Source of the DNA: JBBDYH01 sp040901795
Lineage (GTDB): Bacteria; Planctomycetota; Planctomycetia; Pirellulales; JALHPA01
NCBI GenBank assembly: GCA_040901795.1
Contig: JBBDYH010000026.1
Location: 1 to 43,352 of the forward strand
DNA: 43,352 nucleotides
Direction of reading: 5' to 3'
In this document: positions 1-8,878 of the stretch, one piece after another
Layout of the letters: each line of letters starts with the position of its first letter
Numbering within the stretch: position 1 is the first letter of the stretch
Translations under genes and position numbers: made by a program
The notes under the pieces: model-generated
The model's input: only the letters and a program-made list of their open reading frames with translations
Databases searched by the model: none
Told to the model about the DNA's origin: nothing

Positions 1-54
1 CAGAGCATCTGACTCTTAATCAGAGGGTTGATGGTTCGAGTCCATCAGGGGGCA
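1..54 (+). tRNA. tRNA-Lys (anticodon CUU), 5' part outside the window
   Basis: The anticodon stem pairs bases 8-12 with 20-24, and the 7-base loop at 13-19 carries CTT at 15-17, giving tRNA-Lys. The T-arm is intact: a 5-bp stem (gatgg/ccatc) around the loop ttcgagt, followed by the 3' acceptor strand 47-53 and discriminator A54. The 3' CCA is not encoded. The 5' acceptor strand and most of the D-arm lie before the window start. Confidence 0.9.
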
Positions 55-482
55 CTACTTAAGTCGTTGGAACACTTGGTCTTCCGGGGCACGGGTGCGT
101 TAGGCGACGTCGATCAAAACGGCGACTGTTACCTAAACTGTTATCTGACGCGATCTTCTGCACCTTTTGGCTCATTTGCGCGCTTCTCGATTCGAGACGC
201 GACCTTGCTTCTTCCACCATTTCGGCCAATTCTTCGTTTGGGCCGACGTTCGAAACGTCGAATCGCTGCGCGAGCACGCTTTAAATCGAGAGCGCGCATG
301 CGATTGGAGCGGCGCGATAACCGCACTGGTCGACCCGATCGGCAACTCACGGACATAGCCGCTCGTAGTTGCGAAGTATTACTCGACACCGGCTGGTTTG
401 CGCAGCAGGTATTGTCGCGCGTGAGCCCGCGATGATACGCTCAACGCTCTGTACTCCAACCGCAAACCACAACAACAACCTT
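55..482. other. 428-base intergenic stretch without a supported gene
   Basis: Open frames here are short, have no good ribosome binding site and overlap each other on both strands. Their Arg-rich translations look like frame noise of GC-rich DNA. I see no RNA structure or repeat beyond the end of the tRNA-Lys. Confidence 0.5.
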
Positions 483-1898
483 ATGCCATCGATACGCCTT
501 ACATGGTTGGCTACGGCGTGCAGCATTCGACTGGGCATTCGATGCGCCGTCGGAGCCGCATTGCTGTTCGGGCAATTGGCCACCTACGGAGAGGACAACT
601 GGCCGCGCTTTCGTGGCGCGAACGCGGATGGCGTTGCCCCCGACCACGCCAACCTGCCTATGACGTGGACGACCACCGAAAACGTTAAATGGGTGGCCGA
701 TGTGCCGGGCTGGGGCTGGTCTTCCCCGGTCGTGTGGGGCAATCGCGTTTTCCTGACGTCAGTGGTAAGCGCCGAAGAGAACGACAAGCCGCAGAAAGGA
801 CTGTATCTGGGCGAAGGGGTGCGCGAGCCGGCGAAGGGCATCCACCATTGGCTGGTTTATTGCTTTGATTTGGATACGGGCAAAGCTCTGTGGCAGCATG
901 AAGCGCACACTGGCCGACCCACGGTGCCGCGCCATCCCAAGAGCACGTACGCGGCGGAAACACCCGCCACCGATGGCGAGCGCCTGTACGTGCTCTTCGG
1001 CGATCTCGGCCTCTACTGTTACGACATGGCGGGAAAACCGCTCTGGTCCAAGCTGATCGAGCCGAAGAAGACACTTCAGGATTACGGTGCGGCTTCTTCC
1101 CCGGTCGCGCACAATGGCCAAGTTGTCGTGGTCTACGACAATTTGGAAGACTCGTGGATTGCCGCTTTCGATGCAAGAACTGGCGACGAGCGGTGGCGGA
1201 CAACCCGCGACGAGACGCACTCCTGGGCGACTCCCTTGGTCTGGCAGAATGAGGTGCGCACAGAAATAGTCGTTCCCGGTAAGAACCGGAATCGGAGTTA
1301 TTCGCTCGACGGCAAGTTGCTTTGGGATTTCGACGGCAAGATGTCGAGTTTAGTGATTCCTTCGCCGTTTGCGGCCCATGGATTGTGCTTTATCTCCTCG
1401 GGTTACATTGGAGACTTTCACCGACCAACGTTTGCGATCCGACCAGGCGCCAGCGGGGAGCTTGCGCGTAACGGCAATTTGGCTGAGAGCGAGTTCATCG
1501 CCTGGTATCAAGGGCAAGCATCGCCTTACAACACATCGCAAATCGTTTTTGGCGATCACCTTTATACGCTCTATGATCGCGGTTTTTTGACCTGTCACGA
1601 GGCCAAAACTGGCAAGGAGGTCTATGGTAAGCAGCGATTCACTCCTGGCGGCTCCTTTACGGCATCGCCGTGGGCCTACAACGAGCACCTATTCTGTTTA
1701 AGTGAAGATGGCCTGACGTACGTGGTCAGGCCCGGACGGCAGTTCGAGATCGTCGGAACGAACGACCTGGATGAACTTTGCCTGGCGAGTCCCGCCATAA
1801 CCAACGACAAGCTATTGATCCGAACCGCTTCGAAGCTGTATTGCCTCACCAAGCGGAGAGAATCGCCGCGGCTGGATCCAGGACGGAGGCAACCCTAA
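483..1898 (+). CDS. Secreted PQQ-binding-like beta-propeller repeat protein
   Basis: This 471-aa protein is predicted to be exported and to fold as a beta-propeller built from PQQ/BamB-like repeats. The N-terminus has basic residues, then a hydrophobic stretch and a likely cleavage near residue 36 before Glu-Asp-Asn-Trp. The mature protein opens with the W-P-x-F-R-G motif I associate with planctomycete propeller proteins. Repeat-like blocks follow, such as SSPVVWGNRVFLTS, DLDTGKALWQHE and DARTGDERW, in which an aromatic residue ends each blade after a D-x-x-T-G turn. No catalytic residues are evident and the substrate is unknown. I chose 483 because it starts directly at the signal peptide; in-frame starts exist at 432 and 369, and none has a clear ribosome binding site. 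It lies 302 bases before the cytochrome gene on the same strand, so a periplasmic redox role is possible but not shown. Confidence 0.85.
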   Translation: MPSIRLTWLATACSIRLGIRCAVGAALLFGQLATYGEDNWPRFRGANADGVAPDHANLPMTWTTTENVKWVADVPGWGWSSPVVWGNRVFLTSVVSAEENDKPQKGLYLGEGVREPAKGIHHWLVYCFDLDTGKALWQHEAHTGRPTVPRHPKSTYAAETPATDGERLYVLFGDLGLYCYDMAGKPLWSKLIEPKKTLQDYGAASSPVAHNGQVVVVYDNLEDSWIAAFDARTGDERWRTTRDETHSWATPLVWQNEVRTEIVVPGKNRNRSYSLDGKLLWDFDGKMSSLVIPSPFAAHGLCFISSGYIGDFHRPTFAIRPGASGELARNGNLAESEFIAWYQGQASPYNTSQIVFGDHLYTLYDRGFLTCHEAKTGKEVYGKQRFTPGGSFTASPWAYNEHLFCLSEDGLTYVVRPGRQFEIVGTNDLDELCLASPAITNDKLLIRTASKLYCLTKRRESPRLDPGRRQP

Positions 1899-2200
1899 CG
1901 GCCTCGTCCTCTTCATCTTGCAGCGGGTTTCGCCGACCCGACCCAAGCTGCCCCAGTCACATCGACCTCGGAGTGTGGGACGACAGGGCATTGATAAAAG
2001 CTTTTTTCAGGGCACGTTCGCGAGTGCCGGGCCATTTAAGTTGATCGTTCGTCGAGGCTGCGTCCTATCCAACGTGCTCTATATAGCCAGCAAGTCGCAC
2101 CTGTTTGCCATCGCGGCTGAGGATGGTCAGAATAAGATCGGGGCCGGCAGTAAATAAGCGCCAGCCAACTACTTTCTGGCCTGCACAGAAAACCGCGAAT
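1899..2200 (+). other. 302-base gap with a possible PQQ-repeat remnant
   Basis: No complete gene is supported. At about 2059-2124 one + strand frame reads CVLSNVLYIASKSHLFAIAAE, without the flanking sequence of a full protein. It resembles the last blade of the upstream propeller protein (LLIRTASKLYCL) and typical C-termini of that family. It may be the decayed end of a second PQQ-like gene. Evidence is limited to about 20 residues. Confidence 0.35.
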
Positions 2201-5200
2201 ATGGCGCGACCTTTTCCGACTGCCGCAATCCTGACGGCCATAGTAGCGATCGGGATGGGCGCGTCAGCCTTCGCTCAGGATCTACAAAAGCGGCTCTTGG
2301 CGGAAGGCGCTCGATCCTTGACGGCCGCGGCGCAACTCGAAGGGGATCCGCAGCGTGGCGCAATCGTTTTTTACCAGCCGTATCTGGGCTGCGCCAAATG
2401 CCACGAACACAACGACGATGAAGATCGAGCCGTCAAAGAGGCGTCCATCGGTCCCGATCTGACGGCGATCGACCGCAACGTCACGGTCGAGGAACTGGTC
2501 GAATCGGTTCTCGCGCCCTCGAAGGTGATCCGAAGAGGATTTGAAGCGATTACCGTCGAGCTTGACGATGGCCGCTCGCTCGTGGGTCTGTTCGCGAAGG
2601 AGAACGATGCGACGCTTGTGCTGCGAAACGCTACCGATGGCTCGCTCGTCTCACTGCCGAAGCAGACAATCGAATCGCGGCGAGTGGGCGCGGCGTCGAC
2701 CATGCCCGCCGACCTCGTCAATCAATTGACCAGCCGGCAGCAGTTTCTCGATCTCGTCCGCTACCTGATCGAGATACGCGACGGCGGCCGCGAGCGTGCT
2801 CGCGAACTGCGGCCGCCACCGTCGCTCATCGCGCTCGAACTACCCGAATACGAGAGTCGCATTGACCATGCTGCGATCATCCGCGGACTCGATGAAAAGG
2901 CGTTTGAGCGCGGCCGAGTCGTTTATGAGCGGTTGTGCGTGAACTGCCACGGCACACACGAACAACCCGGCTCGCTTCCCACGTCGTTGCGGTTCGCTTC
3001 CGACCGGTTCAAGAACGGTAGCGATCCCTTTGCCATGTACCAGACGCTGACGCGCGGCTTTGGCATGATGCCGCCGCAGACGTGGATGGTTCCCCAGCAG
3101 AAGTACGACGTCGTCCACTATGTCCGCGAAGCGTATCTGCGGCGTCACAATCCATCGCAGTATGTCGAGGTGGCCGAAACCTACCTGCGTGGTCTGCCGA
3201 AAGGCGACGTGCGCGGTCCGCCGCCGCGCACCATCGAGCCTTGGGTAACGATGGATTATGGGCCAAGTTTGATCAACACCTACGAGATCGGACGCGATGG
3301 AACCAATTTCGCTCAGAAGGGTGTTGCCATCCGGCTGGACGCTGGACCGGGCGGTATTTCACGCGGCAAAGCCTGGATGGTGTTCGATCACGATACGTTG
3401 CGAATGGCGGCCGCGTGGACCGGTACAGGGTTTATCGATTGGAACGGGATCCACTTCAACGGCCGCCATCAGGTACACCCGCGCGTCGTCGGCGAACTGC
3501 TGGCGAGCAATCCGACCGGTCCGGGCTGGGCCGATCCGGACACGGGGCGCTTCGACGACGATCGCCGCGTGGTCGGCCGTGACGAGCGAAGGTACGGGCC
3601 GTTGCCGCGAAGTTGGGGCCGTTACCGCGGTCTGTACCATGACGGCGACCGGGTCATCGTTTCGTACACGATCGGGGAGACCGATCTGCTCGAATCGCCG
3701 GGGGTCCAGTTCATTTCGGCCAAGGAAAGTACAGCAATTCTCACAGTTCAAGACGCGACCGCAGAGCCCGCGCGATCGGAGTTGCCGGTGTTCACGCGAT
3801 CGCTTCACGTCGGACCGCGCGACAAGGACTTGCTGCTGCTTGTGGCCACCCATCCAGACAAAAGGGCGCGCCTAGATCCACTCGAGGGCGCGGTCCGTTT
3901 TGCCCCCCAGCTCGATGAGAGTGCGTCGGAATCAAGCGCTTCGGAGCATGCTCCCTTGTTGGCCGGTCTATTAGGGCCAACAGAGGATTGCACTTGGAGC
4001 GCACAGGGCAATCGCCTTTGTCTGCACATCCCTGCCGGCGAAAAACCGCTTGATCTGTCGCTCTGGTTCACACGCCAAACCGACGTCTGGCCGCTCGATT
4101 CGCTGTTGGCGGCACTTGCTACGGCGGAGCCTGCGTCGAATTTGCAGACGCGCCTCAAAGGCGGTACGCCGCGCTGGCGGCAAGTCTTAACGACGGAGGC
4201 CGTTCTTGGAAACAGCGACGGGCCCTTCGCGGTCGATGTGCTTACACACCCGCCCAGCAATCCGTGGCTGGCTCAGATGCGATTTACGGGACTCGATTTC
4301 TATCCCGACGGTGATCGAGCAGTCGTATGCGCGTGGGATGGCGACGTTTGGCTGGTTCGCGGTCTGTCAAAGCTCTCCGCCGGCAAGGACGGCGTCCAAC
4401 AAATTGCCGCGCCGCGACTGACCTGGCAGCGGATCGCTTCGGGTCTGTTCCAGCCGCTCGGCATCAAACTCGTCGAGGGAAAGATCTATGTCACCTGCCG
4501 CGATCAACTGGTAATCCTCCGCGACTTGAACAGCGACGGCGAGACAGATTTCTACGAATGCTTTAACAACGACCACCAGGTCACCGAGCACTTTCACGAG
4601 TTTGCAATGGGTCTGCAGGTGGATGACCGAGGCAATTTCTACTACGCCAAGTCGGCCCGCCACGCCTTGCCCGCCGTCGTGCCGCATCATGGGACGCTCT
4701 TGCGCGTGTCGGCCGACGGGGCGCGCACCCAGATCGTTGCCACCGGCTTCCGCGCCGCCAATGGCGTCTGCCTGAACCCCGACGGCACCTACGTCGTGAC
4801 GGACCAGGAAGGCCACTGGAACCCGAAGAACCGCATCAACTGGGTCACCGAGGGCGGGTTCTACGGCAACATGTTCGGCTATCACAATGTCAAGGACATC
4901 TCCGACAAGGCCATGGCCCTGCCGCTTTGCTGGATCACCAACGAATTTGACCGCTCCCCCGGGGAGCTGGTCTGGACGCCGCGCGATGCATGGGGACCGC
5001 TTGGTGGAACGCTGTTAAACCTGTCTTACGGCAACGGCAAGTTGTTTGTCGTGCCGTTCGAGGAAGTCGTCGGCCAAAAGCAAGGCGGCATGTGCGCGCT
5101 ACCCATGCCGGCGCTGCCGACCGGGGTCATGCGCGGCCGTTTTCATCCGCACGATCGCCAACTTTACGCCTGCGGCATGTTCGCCTGGGCCGGCAGTGCG

Positions 5201-5617
5201 ACACAGCCCGGCGGTCTGTACCGCGTCCGCTACACGGGCCAACCGATGCATCTGCCTGTTGGACTGCATGCGCAAAGTGGGGAGCTGGAGATCGCATTCA
5301 CGGATCCGCTCGATCGAACGGCGGCCGGCGATTCTGCCAACTACTCACTTAAGACCTGGTCGCTAAAGCGAACCGCCAACTATGGCTCGCCACACGTGAA
5401 CGAGCAGCCGTTGGCGGTGGAGGCTGTAAAGGTAAGCGAAGACGGCCGCTCCGTGACGCTGAAAACGCCAGCTCTCCGCCCGAGTTGGGGCATGGAGATC
5501 GTCTGCCGCCTCAAGACGAGCGATGGCAAACCGTTCGAGCGCGTGATTCACAATTCTGTCTTCGAACTGAGCCAGCAAGATGCGAGCGTGGTAAAGAAAT
5601 CAGCCGGGGCGCGCTAG
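2201..5617 (+). CDS. Large secreted di-heme cytochrome with DUF6797-like and beta-propeller regions
   Basis: A 1138-aa exported protein. Residues 1-26 form a signal peptide ending ASAFAQ. The first module (about 40-200) carries a c-type heme motif C64-A-K-C67-H68 and matches the Planctomycetes/Verrucomicrobia putative heme-binding domain (TIGR02603 type), including a G-P-D-L-T motif after the heme. A second cytochrome c domain has C246-V-N-C249-H250. Residues about 345-500 (GTNFAQKGVAIRLDAG, then a Trp-rich block) look like DUF6797. Residues about 685-1010 look like a propeller of the PVC type, and 1010-1110 form a final beta domain. The start at 2201 was chosen because it opens the signal peptide; an upstream in-frame start at 2105 would add an unlikely 32 residues. 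Family knowledge suggests a periplasmic redox enzyme or electron carrier, perhaps for sugar oxidation; the substrate is unknown. Confidence 0.88.
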   Translation: MARPFPTAAILTAIVAIGMGASAFAQDLQKRLLAEGARSLTAAAQLEGDPQRGAIVFYQPYLGCAKCHEHNDDEDRAVKEASIGPDLTAIDRNVTVEELVESVLAPSKVIRRGFEAITVELDDGRSLVGLFAKENDATLVLRNATDGSLVSLPKQTIESRRVGAASTMPADLVNQLTSRQQFLDLVRYLIEIRDGGRERARELRPPPSLIALELPEYESRIDHAAIIRGLDEKAFERGRVVYERLCVNCHGTHEQPGSLPTSLRFASDRFKNGSDPFAMYQTLTRGFGMMPPQTWMVPQQKYDVVHYVREAYLRRHNPSQYVEVAETYLRGLPKGDVRGPPPRTIEPWVTMDYGPSLINTYEIGRDGTNFAQKGVAIRLDAGPGGISRGKAWMVFDHDTLRMAAAWTGTGFIDWNGIHFNGRHQVHPRVVGELLASNPTGPGWADPDTGRFDDDRRVVGRDERRYGPLPRSWGRYRGLYHDGDRVIVSYTIGETDLLESPGVQFISAKESTAILTVQDATAEPARSELPVFTRSLHVGPRDKDLLLLVATHPDKRARLDPLEGAVRFAPQLDESASESSASEHAPLLAGLLGPTEDCTWSAQGNRLCLHIPAGEKPLDLSLWFTRQTDVWPLDSLLAALATAEPASNLQTRLKGGTPRWRQVLTTEAVLGNSDGPFAVDVLTHPPSNPWLAQMRFTGLDFYPDGDRAVVCAWDGDVWLVRGLSKLSAGKDGVQQIAAPRLTWQRIASGLFQPLGIKLVEGKIYVTCRDQLVILRDLNSDGETDFYECFNNDHQVTEHFHEFAMGLQVDDRGNFYYAKSARHALPAVVPHHGTLLRVSADGARTQIVATGFRAANGVCLNPDGTYVVTDQEGHWNPKNRINWVTEGGFYGNMFGYHNVKDISDKAMALPLCWITNEFDRSPGELVWTPRDAWGPLGGTLLNLSYGNGKLFVVPFEEVVGQKQGGMCALPMPALPTGVMRGRFHPHDRQLYACGMFAWAGSATQPGGLYRVRYTGQPMHLPVGLHAQSGELEIAFTDPLDRTAAGDSANYSLKTWSLKRTANYGSPHVNEQPLAVEAVKVSEDGRSVTLKTPALRPSWGMEIVCRLKTSDGKPFERVIHNSVFELSQQDASVVKKSAGAR

Positions 5618-5817
5618 CATCCGGTTCCTTCTGCATCAGGAGAAAAGCATGCTGCAGCCGTTGGCGGTGGCGTTGTTCATGTCGCTTCGCTCGGTTTCAA
5701 CCATTGGCGAACGCCGCGTGTTTCTGCGAAAATGATGTGTAAGCTCCTCTTTACCGGCCAGCGGCCTGTGCCACCGGAGCAGGCGAATCGCTGGTTGCCG
5801 TTCCGCGGGCGTGCCCC

Positions 5818-7665
5818 ATGAAGATCGAACAACTCGGCCCCTACAAGATCGTCCGCAAGCTCGGCCGCGGCGGCATGGGCACGGTCTACGAGGCGGTCAA
5901 CGTCCAGACGAATGAGCCGGCCGCCGTCAAACTGCTCAATCCACATCTGGCGGACGAAGAGGGTTTTCGCGAGCGATTTGGCACCGAAATCGAAACGCTC
6001 AAGAAGCTCAAGCACCCGAACATCGTTCGCTTGTTCGGGTACGGCATTCAAGACGGGCACCCTTACTACGCGATGGAGTTGGTCAGCGGCACGAACCTGG
6101 AGGAGGAGCTGCAAGCCGGCCGCCGCTTCGACTGGCGCGAAACGACGCGCGCCGCCATCCGGCTCTGCCGTGCGCTCAAGCACGCGCATGATCACGGCGT
6201 GATCCACCGCGATATCAAACCCGCCAATCTGCTGCTCACCGCCGAAGGGGACATCAAGCTGACGGATTTTGGCATCGCGCGGCTCTTCGGCAACACGCGA
6301 TTAACCGCGGACGGCGGCCTGATTGGCACCGCGGAGTATATGCCGCCGGAGCAGGCGGAAGGGCGACCCGTCACGCCGCACGCCGATCTTTACAGCCTGG
6401 GCTGCGTGATGTTCGCCATGCTGGCCGGGCGCCCGCCGTTTCGCAGCCGGTCGCTGCCGGAGATGCTGCAAATGCAGCGGCTGGCAGAGCCGCCCCCGGT
6501 GTCGCGCTATGCCCAAGATGTCCCCGTAGAACTGGACCGAATTATCTCGCGGCTGTTGGCCAAAAACGGCGCCGAGCGTGCCGCCAACGCGGACCTGCTC
6601 GCGCGGCAACTGGCGGCGATGGAGCACGGACTGTCGCTGCCCAAGCGCGACGTTGCTGATGGCGGCCCAATCCAGCGGCCGGAATCATTCTCGTCGTTTT
6701 CGTCGGCCAGGACGGTCCCCGACCAGGGAGATTCGCCGCGGTTGGAGTATGACCCGGATGCGCCCACGCGCGTTGCCGAGAATTACATCGCCGAGGCGCC
6801 GCCGTTTGCTCCCTTGAAGGAAAACCGACGGACGCCGACGAGTGGAGTCGAGAGCGTATCGCCGGCTCAAGACAGTGAGGAGGAATTAAGCATCGCGGTT
6901 GCTCATCGCGAGCCGGCTACATTGGGGCCGGATCGCTTCGTGACTGTCGAGGAAGAAGAACGCGAGCATGAGCGCCAGCGGCGGCGCGAGCGCGGTCCGG
7001 TCGTGGCGCAGATCGCGATGTTGTCGGCCAGCCTGATCGCGTTGATTGCGGCGGCCGTTTATTTCATGCAGCCCCCGCCGGCCGACGAGCTGTATAGCCG
7101 CATCCAGGCGCTCGCGGCTGACGAGAACCCGGACCGGCTGCTCGACGCAGCGGCTGGTGTTGATGACTTCCTGACACGTTTTCCGCAGGACGAGCGCGCG
7201 GAGCTGTTGCGGAAATACCAGGAGGAAATCGACCTGTTGCGGCTCGAACGGCGATTCGCGCGGCGGTCGCGGCAGCTTACGCGCGACCCGAGCCTGCTGC
7301 CGATCGAACGCGATTACATCGAGGCCATCCATCAAATCGGTATGGATCCCCAACGCACGGTCGAGGAATTGCAGGCGTTGGTGGCGCTGTATAGCGGCGC
7401 GGACGTCACCGAGCAACGAGTCCTCCAGGTGCTCGAAGTCGCGCGGCGTCAACTAGTGCGGTTGGAGAAACAGACGCGCGACCAGGCCCCGGCTTATCTG
7501 GACGTCATTGATCGCAGTTTGAAGCGCGCCCGTGCGCTGAAGGCCGAGGATCCGGCTGAGGCCTGGGCAATCTGGCAGAGCATCGTCACACTCTACGGCG
7601 ACAAGCCCTGGGCGGCGAAGCGCGTCGAGCAGGCGAAGGAGGAACTGGAGAGAAAATCCGAATGA
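5818..7665 (+). CDS. Transmembrane serine/threonine protein kinase
   Basis: A 615-aa eukaryotic-like (Hanks-type) kinase. The kinase domain spans about residues 9-270: glycine loop G16-R-G-G-M-G21, ATP-binding K38 (AVK), catalytic loop H130-R-D132-IKPAN, D150-F-G, and an activation segment ending in GTAEYMPPEQ. All key residues are present, so it should be active. A juxtamembrane region of about 120 residues with many acidic residues and Ser/Thr follows, then one membrane helix at about 396-420 (VVAQIAMLSASLIALIAAAVYF). The C-terminal 190 residues are charged, helical and probably extracytoplasmic; I do not recognise a sensor fold. No PASTA repeats are seen. The gene precedes hemB on the same strand, with palindromic repeats between them, so co-regulation is uncertain. 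Confidence 0.93.
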   Translation: MKIEQLGPYKIVRKLGRGGMGTVYEAVNVQTNEPAAVKLLNPHLADEEGFRERFGTEIETLKKLKHPNIVRLFGYGIQDGHPYYAMELVSGTNLEEELQAGRRFDWRETTRAAIRLCRALKHAHDHGVIHRDIKPANLLLTAEGDIKLTDFGIARLFGNTRLTADGGLIGTAEYMPPEQAEGRPVTPHADLYSLGCVMFAMLAGRPPFRSRSLPEMLQMQRLAEPPPVSRYAQDVPVELDRIISRLLAKNGAERAANADLLARQLAAMEHGLSLPKRDVADGGPIQRPESFSSFSSARTVPDQGDSPRLEYDPDAPTRVAENYIAEAPPFAPLKENRRTPTSGVESVSPAQDSEEELSIAVAHREPATLGPDRFVTVEEEEREHERQRRRERGPVVAQIAMLSASLIALIAAAVYFMQPPPADELYSRIQALAADENPDRLLDAAAGVDDFLTRFPQDERAELLRKYQEEIDLLRLERRFARRSRQLTRDPSLLPIERDYIEAIHQIGMDPQRTVEELQALVALYSGADVTEQRVLQVLEVARRQLVRLEKQTRDQAPAYLDVIDRSLKRARALKAEDPAEAWAIWQSIVTLYGDKPWAAKRVEQAKEELERKSE

Positions 7666-7692
7666 CGAAACCAGAATGACGAAACAATCGCT

Positions 7693-7739
7693 CGTTCCCA
7701 CGCTCTGCGTGGGAACGCAGCCCTCGCCGCTCCGCGGCG
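7693..7739. repeat. Two adjacent palindromes between the kinase gene and hemB
   Basis: A perfect 11-bp stem (cgttcccacgc, loop tct, gcgtgggaacg) at 7693-7717 is followed by a 6-bp stem (cgccgc, tcc, gcggcg) at 7725-7739. There is no T tract, so neither is a standard intrinsic terminator. They look like dispersed REP-type repeats. Confidence 0.75.
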
Positions 7740-7796
7740 CGTGTGATTCACGTCCTACTGCTTTCGATCGGCCGCGCTGTCAACTATAACGGGAAT

Positions 7797-8813
7797 ATGG
7801 ACCCCACGAACGCATCGCTGCCAGGCCAGTTTCCTTCGACGCGGTTGCGCCGATTGCGCTACCACCCCGCCGTGCGCGAGCTGGTCCGCGAGACGCGGAT
7901 CGCGCCGCAGAACCTGGTGCTGCCGCTGTTCGCGCGGCCGGGGCGCGGCGAGAAGCGGCCGATCGTTTCAATGAGCGGTCATTTCCAGCTCTCGCCAGAT
8001 CTGATCGCTGAAGAAGCACGGGAGGCGGCGCGGCTCGGGCTCGGCGGCGTGTTGCTGTTCGGCATCCCGGCGGAGAAGGACGCGCACGGCAGCGACTCGT
8101 ACTCCGAAGATGGAATTGTGCAGCAAGCGGTCCGCGCGGCCAAACAGGAGGCGCCCGAGCTGCTCGTCATGACCGATGTCTGCTTCTGCGAATACACCAG
8201 CCACGGCCACTGTGGAGTGCTCAACGACAAGAGCGGACGCACCGACGTGGACAATGACGCGACGCTCGAGCTGCTCGCCCGCCAGGCAGTGAGCCATGCC
8301 CGCGCGGGGGCCGATTTAGTTGCGCCCAGCGGCATGATGGACGGCATGGTGGCTGCGATTCGCGGCGGGCTCGATGCCGCGGGTTTTGCGCATCTGCCGA
8401 TCTTGAGCTACGCCGTGAAGTACGCCAGCGCGTTTTACGGGCCATTTCGCGAGGCGGCCGAGAGTGCGCCGCAAGCCGGCGACCGCCGCGGCTATCAGAT
8501 GGACCCTGCGGCCAGCGCCGAGCAGGCGCTGCGCGAGGCCGAGCTAGATCTGGCCGAAGGAGCGGACTTGCTGATGGTCAAGCCCGCGCTAGCGTACTTG
8601 GACATCATCCGCCTGGTTCACGATCGCTTTCCCGGAGTGCCGCTGGCGGCCTACAACGTTTCCGGCGAATACAGCATGGTCAAGGCCGCGGCCGAACGGG
8701 GATGGATCGACGAGCGCGCGATCGTGCTCGAATCAATCACCGCGATCCGCCGCGCCGGGGCGTCGATTGTGATTACCTACTGGGCCAAGGACGTCGCGCG
8801 CTGGCTCACGTAG
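7797..8813 (+). CDS. hemB: Delta-aminolevulinic acid dehydratase (porphobilinogen synthase)
   Basis: This 338-aa cytoplasmic enzyme condenses two 5-aminolevulinate molecules to porphobilinogen, the first common tetrapyrrole step. Both active-site lysines are visible: K208 in SYAVKYAS and K262 in LMVKPALAYLD. The zinc-type metal site is present as C129, C131 and C139 in DVCFCEYTSHGHCG, so this is the cysteine-rich zinc form rather than the Asp-rich magnesium form. The C-terminal AYNVSGEYSM motif and length fit the family. I chose ATG 7797 (MDPTNAS); an upstream in-frame GTG at 7743 would add 18 residues from intergenic sequence. hemL follows 65 bases downstream on the same strand. The next step of the C5 pathway is therefore adjacent, and the two are probably co-transcribed. 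Confidence 0.97.
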   Translation: MDPTNASLPGQFPSTRLRRLRYHPAVRELVRETRIAPQNLVLPLFARPGRGEKRPIVSMSGHFQLSPDLIAEEAREAARLGLGGVLLFGIPAEKDAHGSDSYSEDGIVQQAVRAAKQEAPELLVMTDVCFCEYTSHGHCGVLNDKSGRTDVDNDATLELLARQAVSHARAGADLVAPSGMMDGMVAAIRGGLDAAGFAHLPILSYAVKYASAFYGPFREAAESAPQAGDRRGYQMDPAASAEQALREAELDLAEGADLLMVKPALAYLDIIRLVHDRFPGVPLAAYNVSGEYSMVKAAAERGWIDERAIVLESITAIRRAGASIVITYWAKDVARWLT

Positions 8814-8817
8814 CGCT

Positions 8818-8866
8818 CTCGCTCCGCGAGCAGAAGCATGCTGTTTCATCACGCGGAGCGTGATGA
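8818..8866. repeat. Two palindromes in the hemB-hemL gap
   Basis: A 5-bp stem (ctcgc, tcc, gcgag) at 8818-8830 and a 9-bp stem (tcatcacgc, gga, gcgtgatga) at 8846-8866 fill the gap. No T tract follows. They may be REP-like repeats or mRNA-stabilising hairpins within a hemB-hemL transcript. Confidence 0.65.
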
Positions 8867-8878
8867 CTACAATACGCT

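Noticed and set aside
28..435. Arg-rich open frame overlapping the tRNA-Lys
   Set aside because: It reads through the tRNA gene, has no ribosome binding site, and its composition fits noise in GC-rich DNA.
5649..5735. 28-codon frame with ggag upstream, before the kinase gene
   Set aside because: Short, without other support; the ribosome-binding-like sequence alone is weak evidence for a leader peptide.
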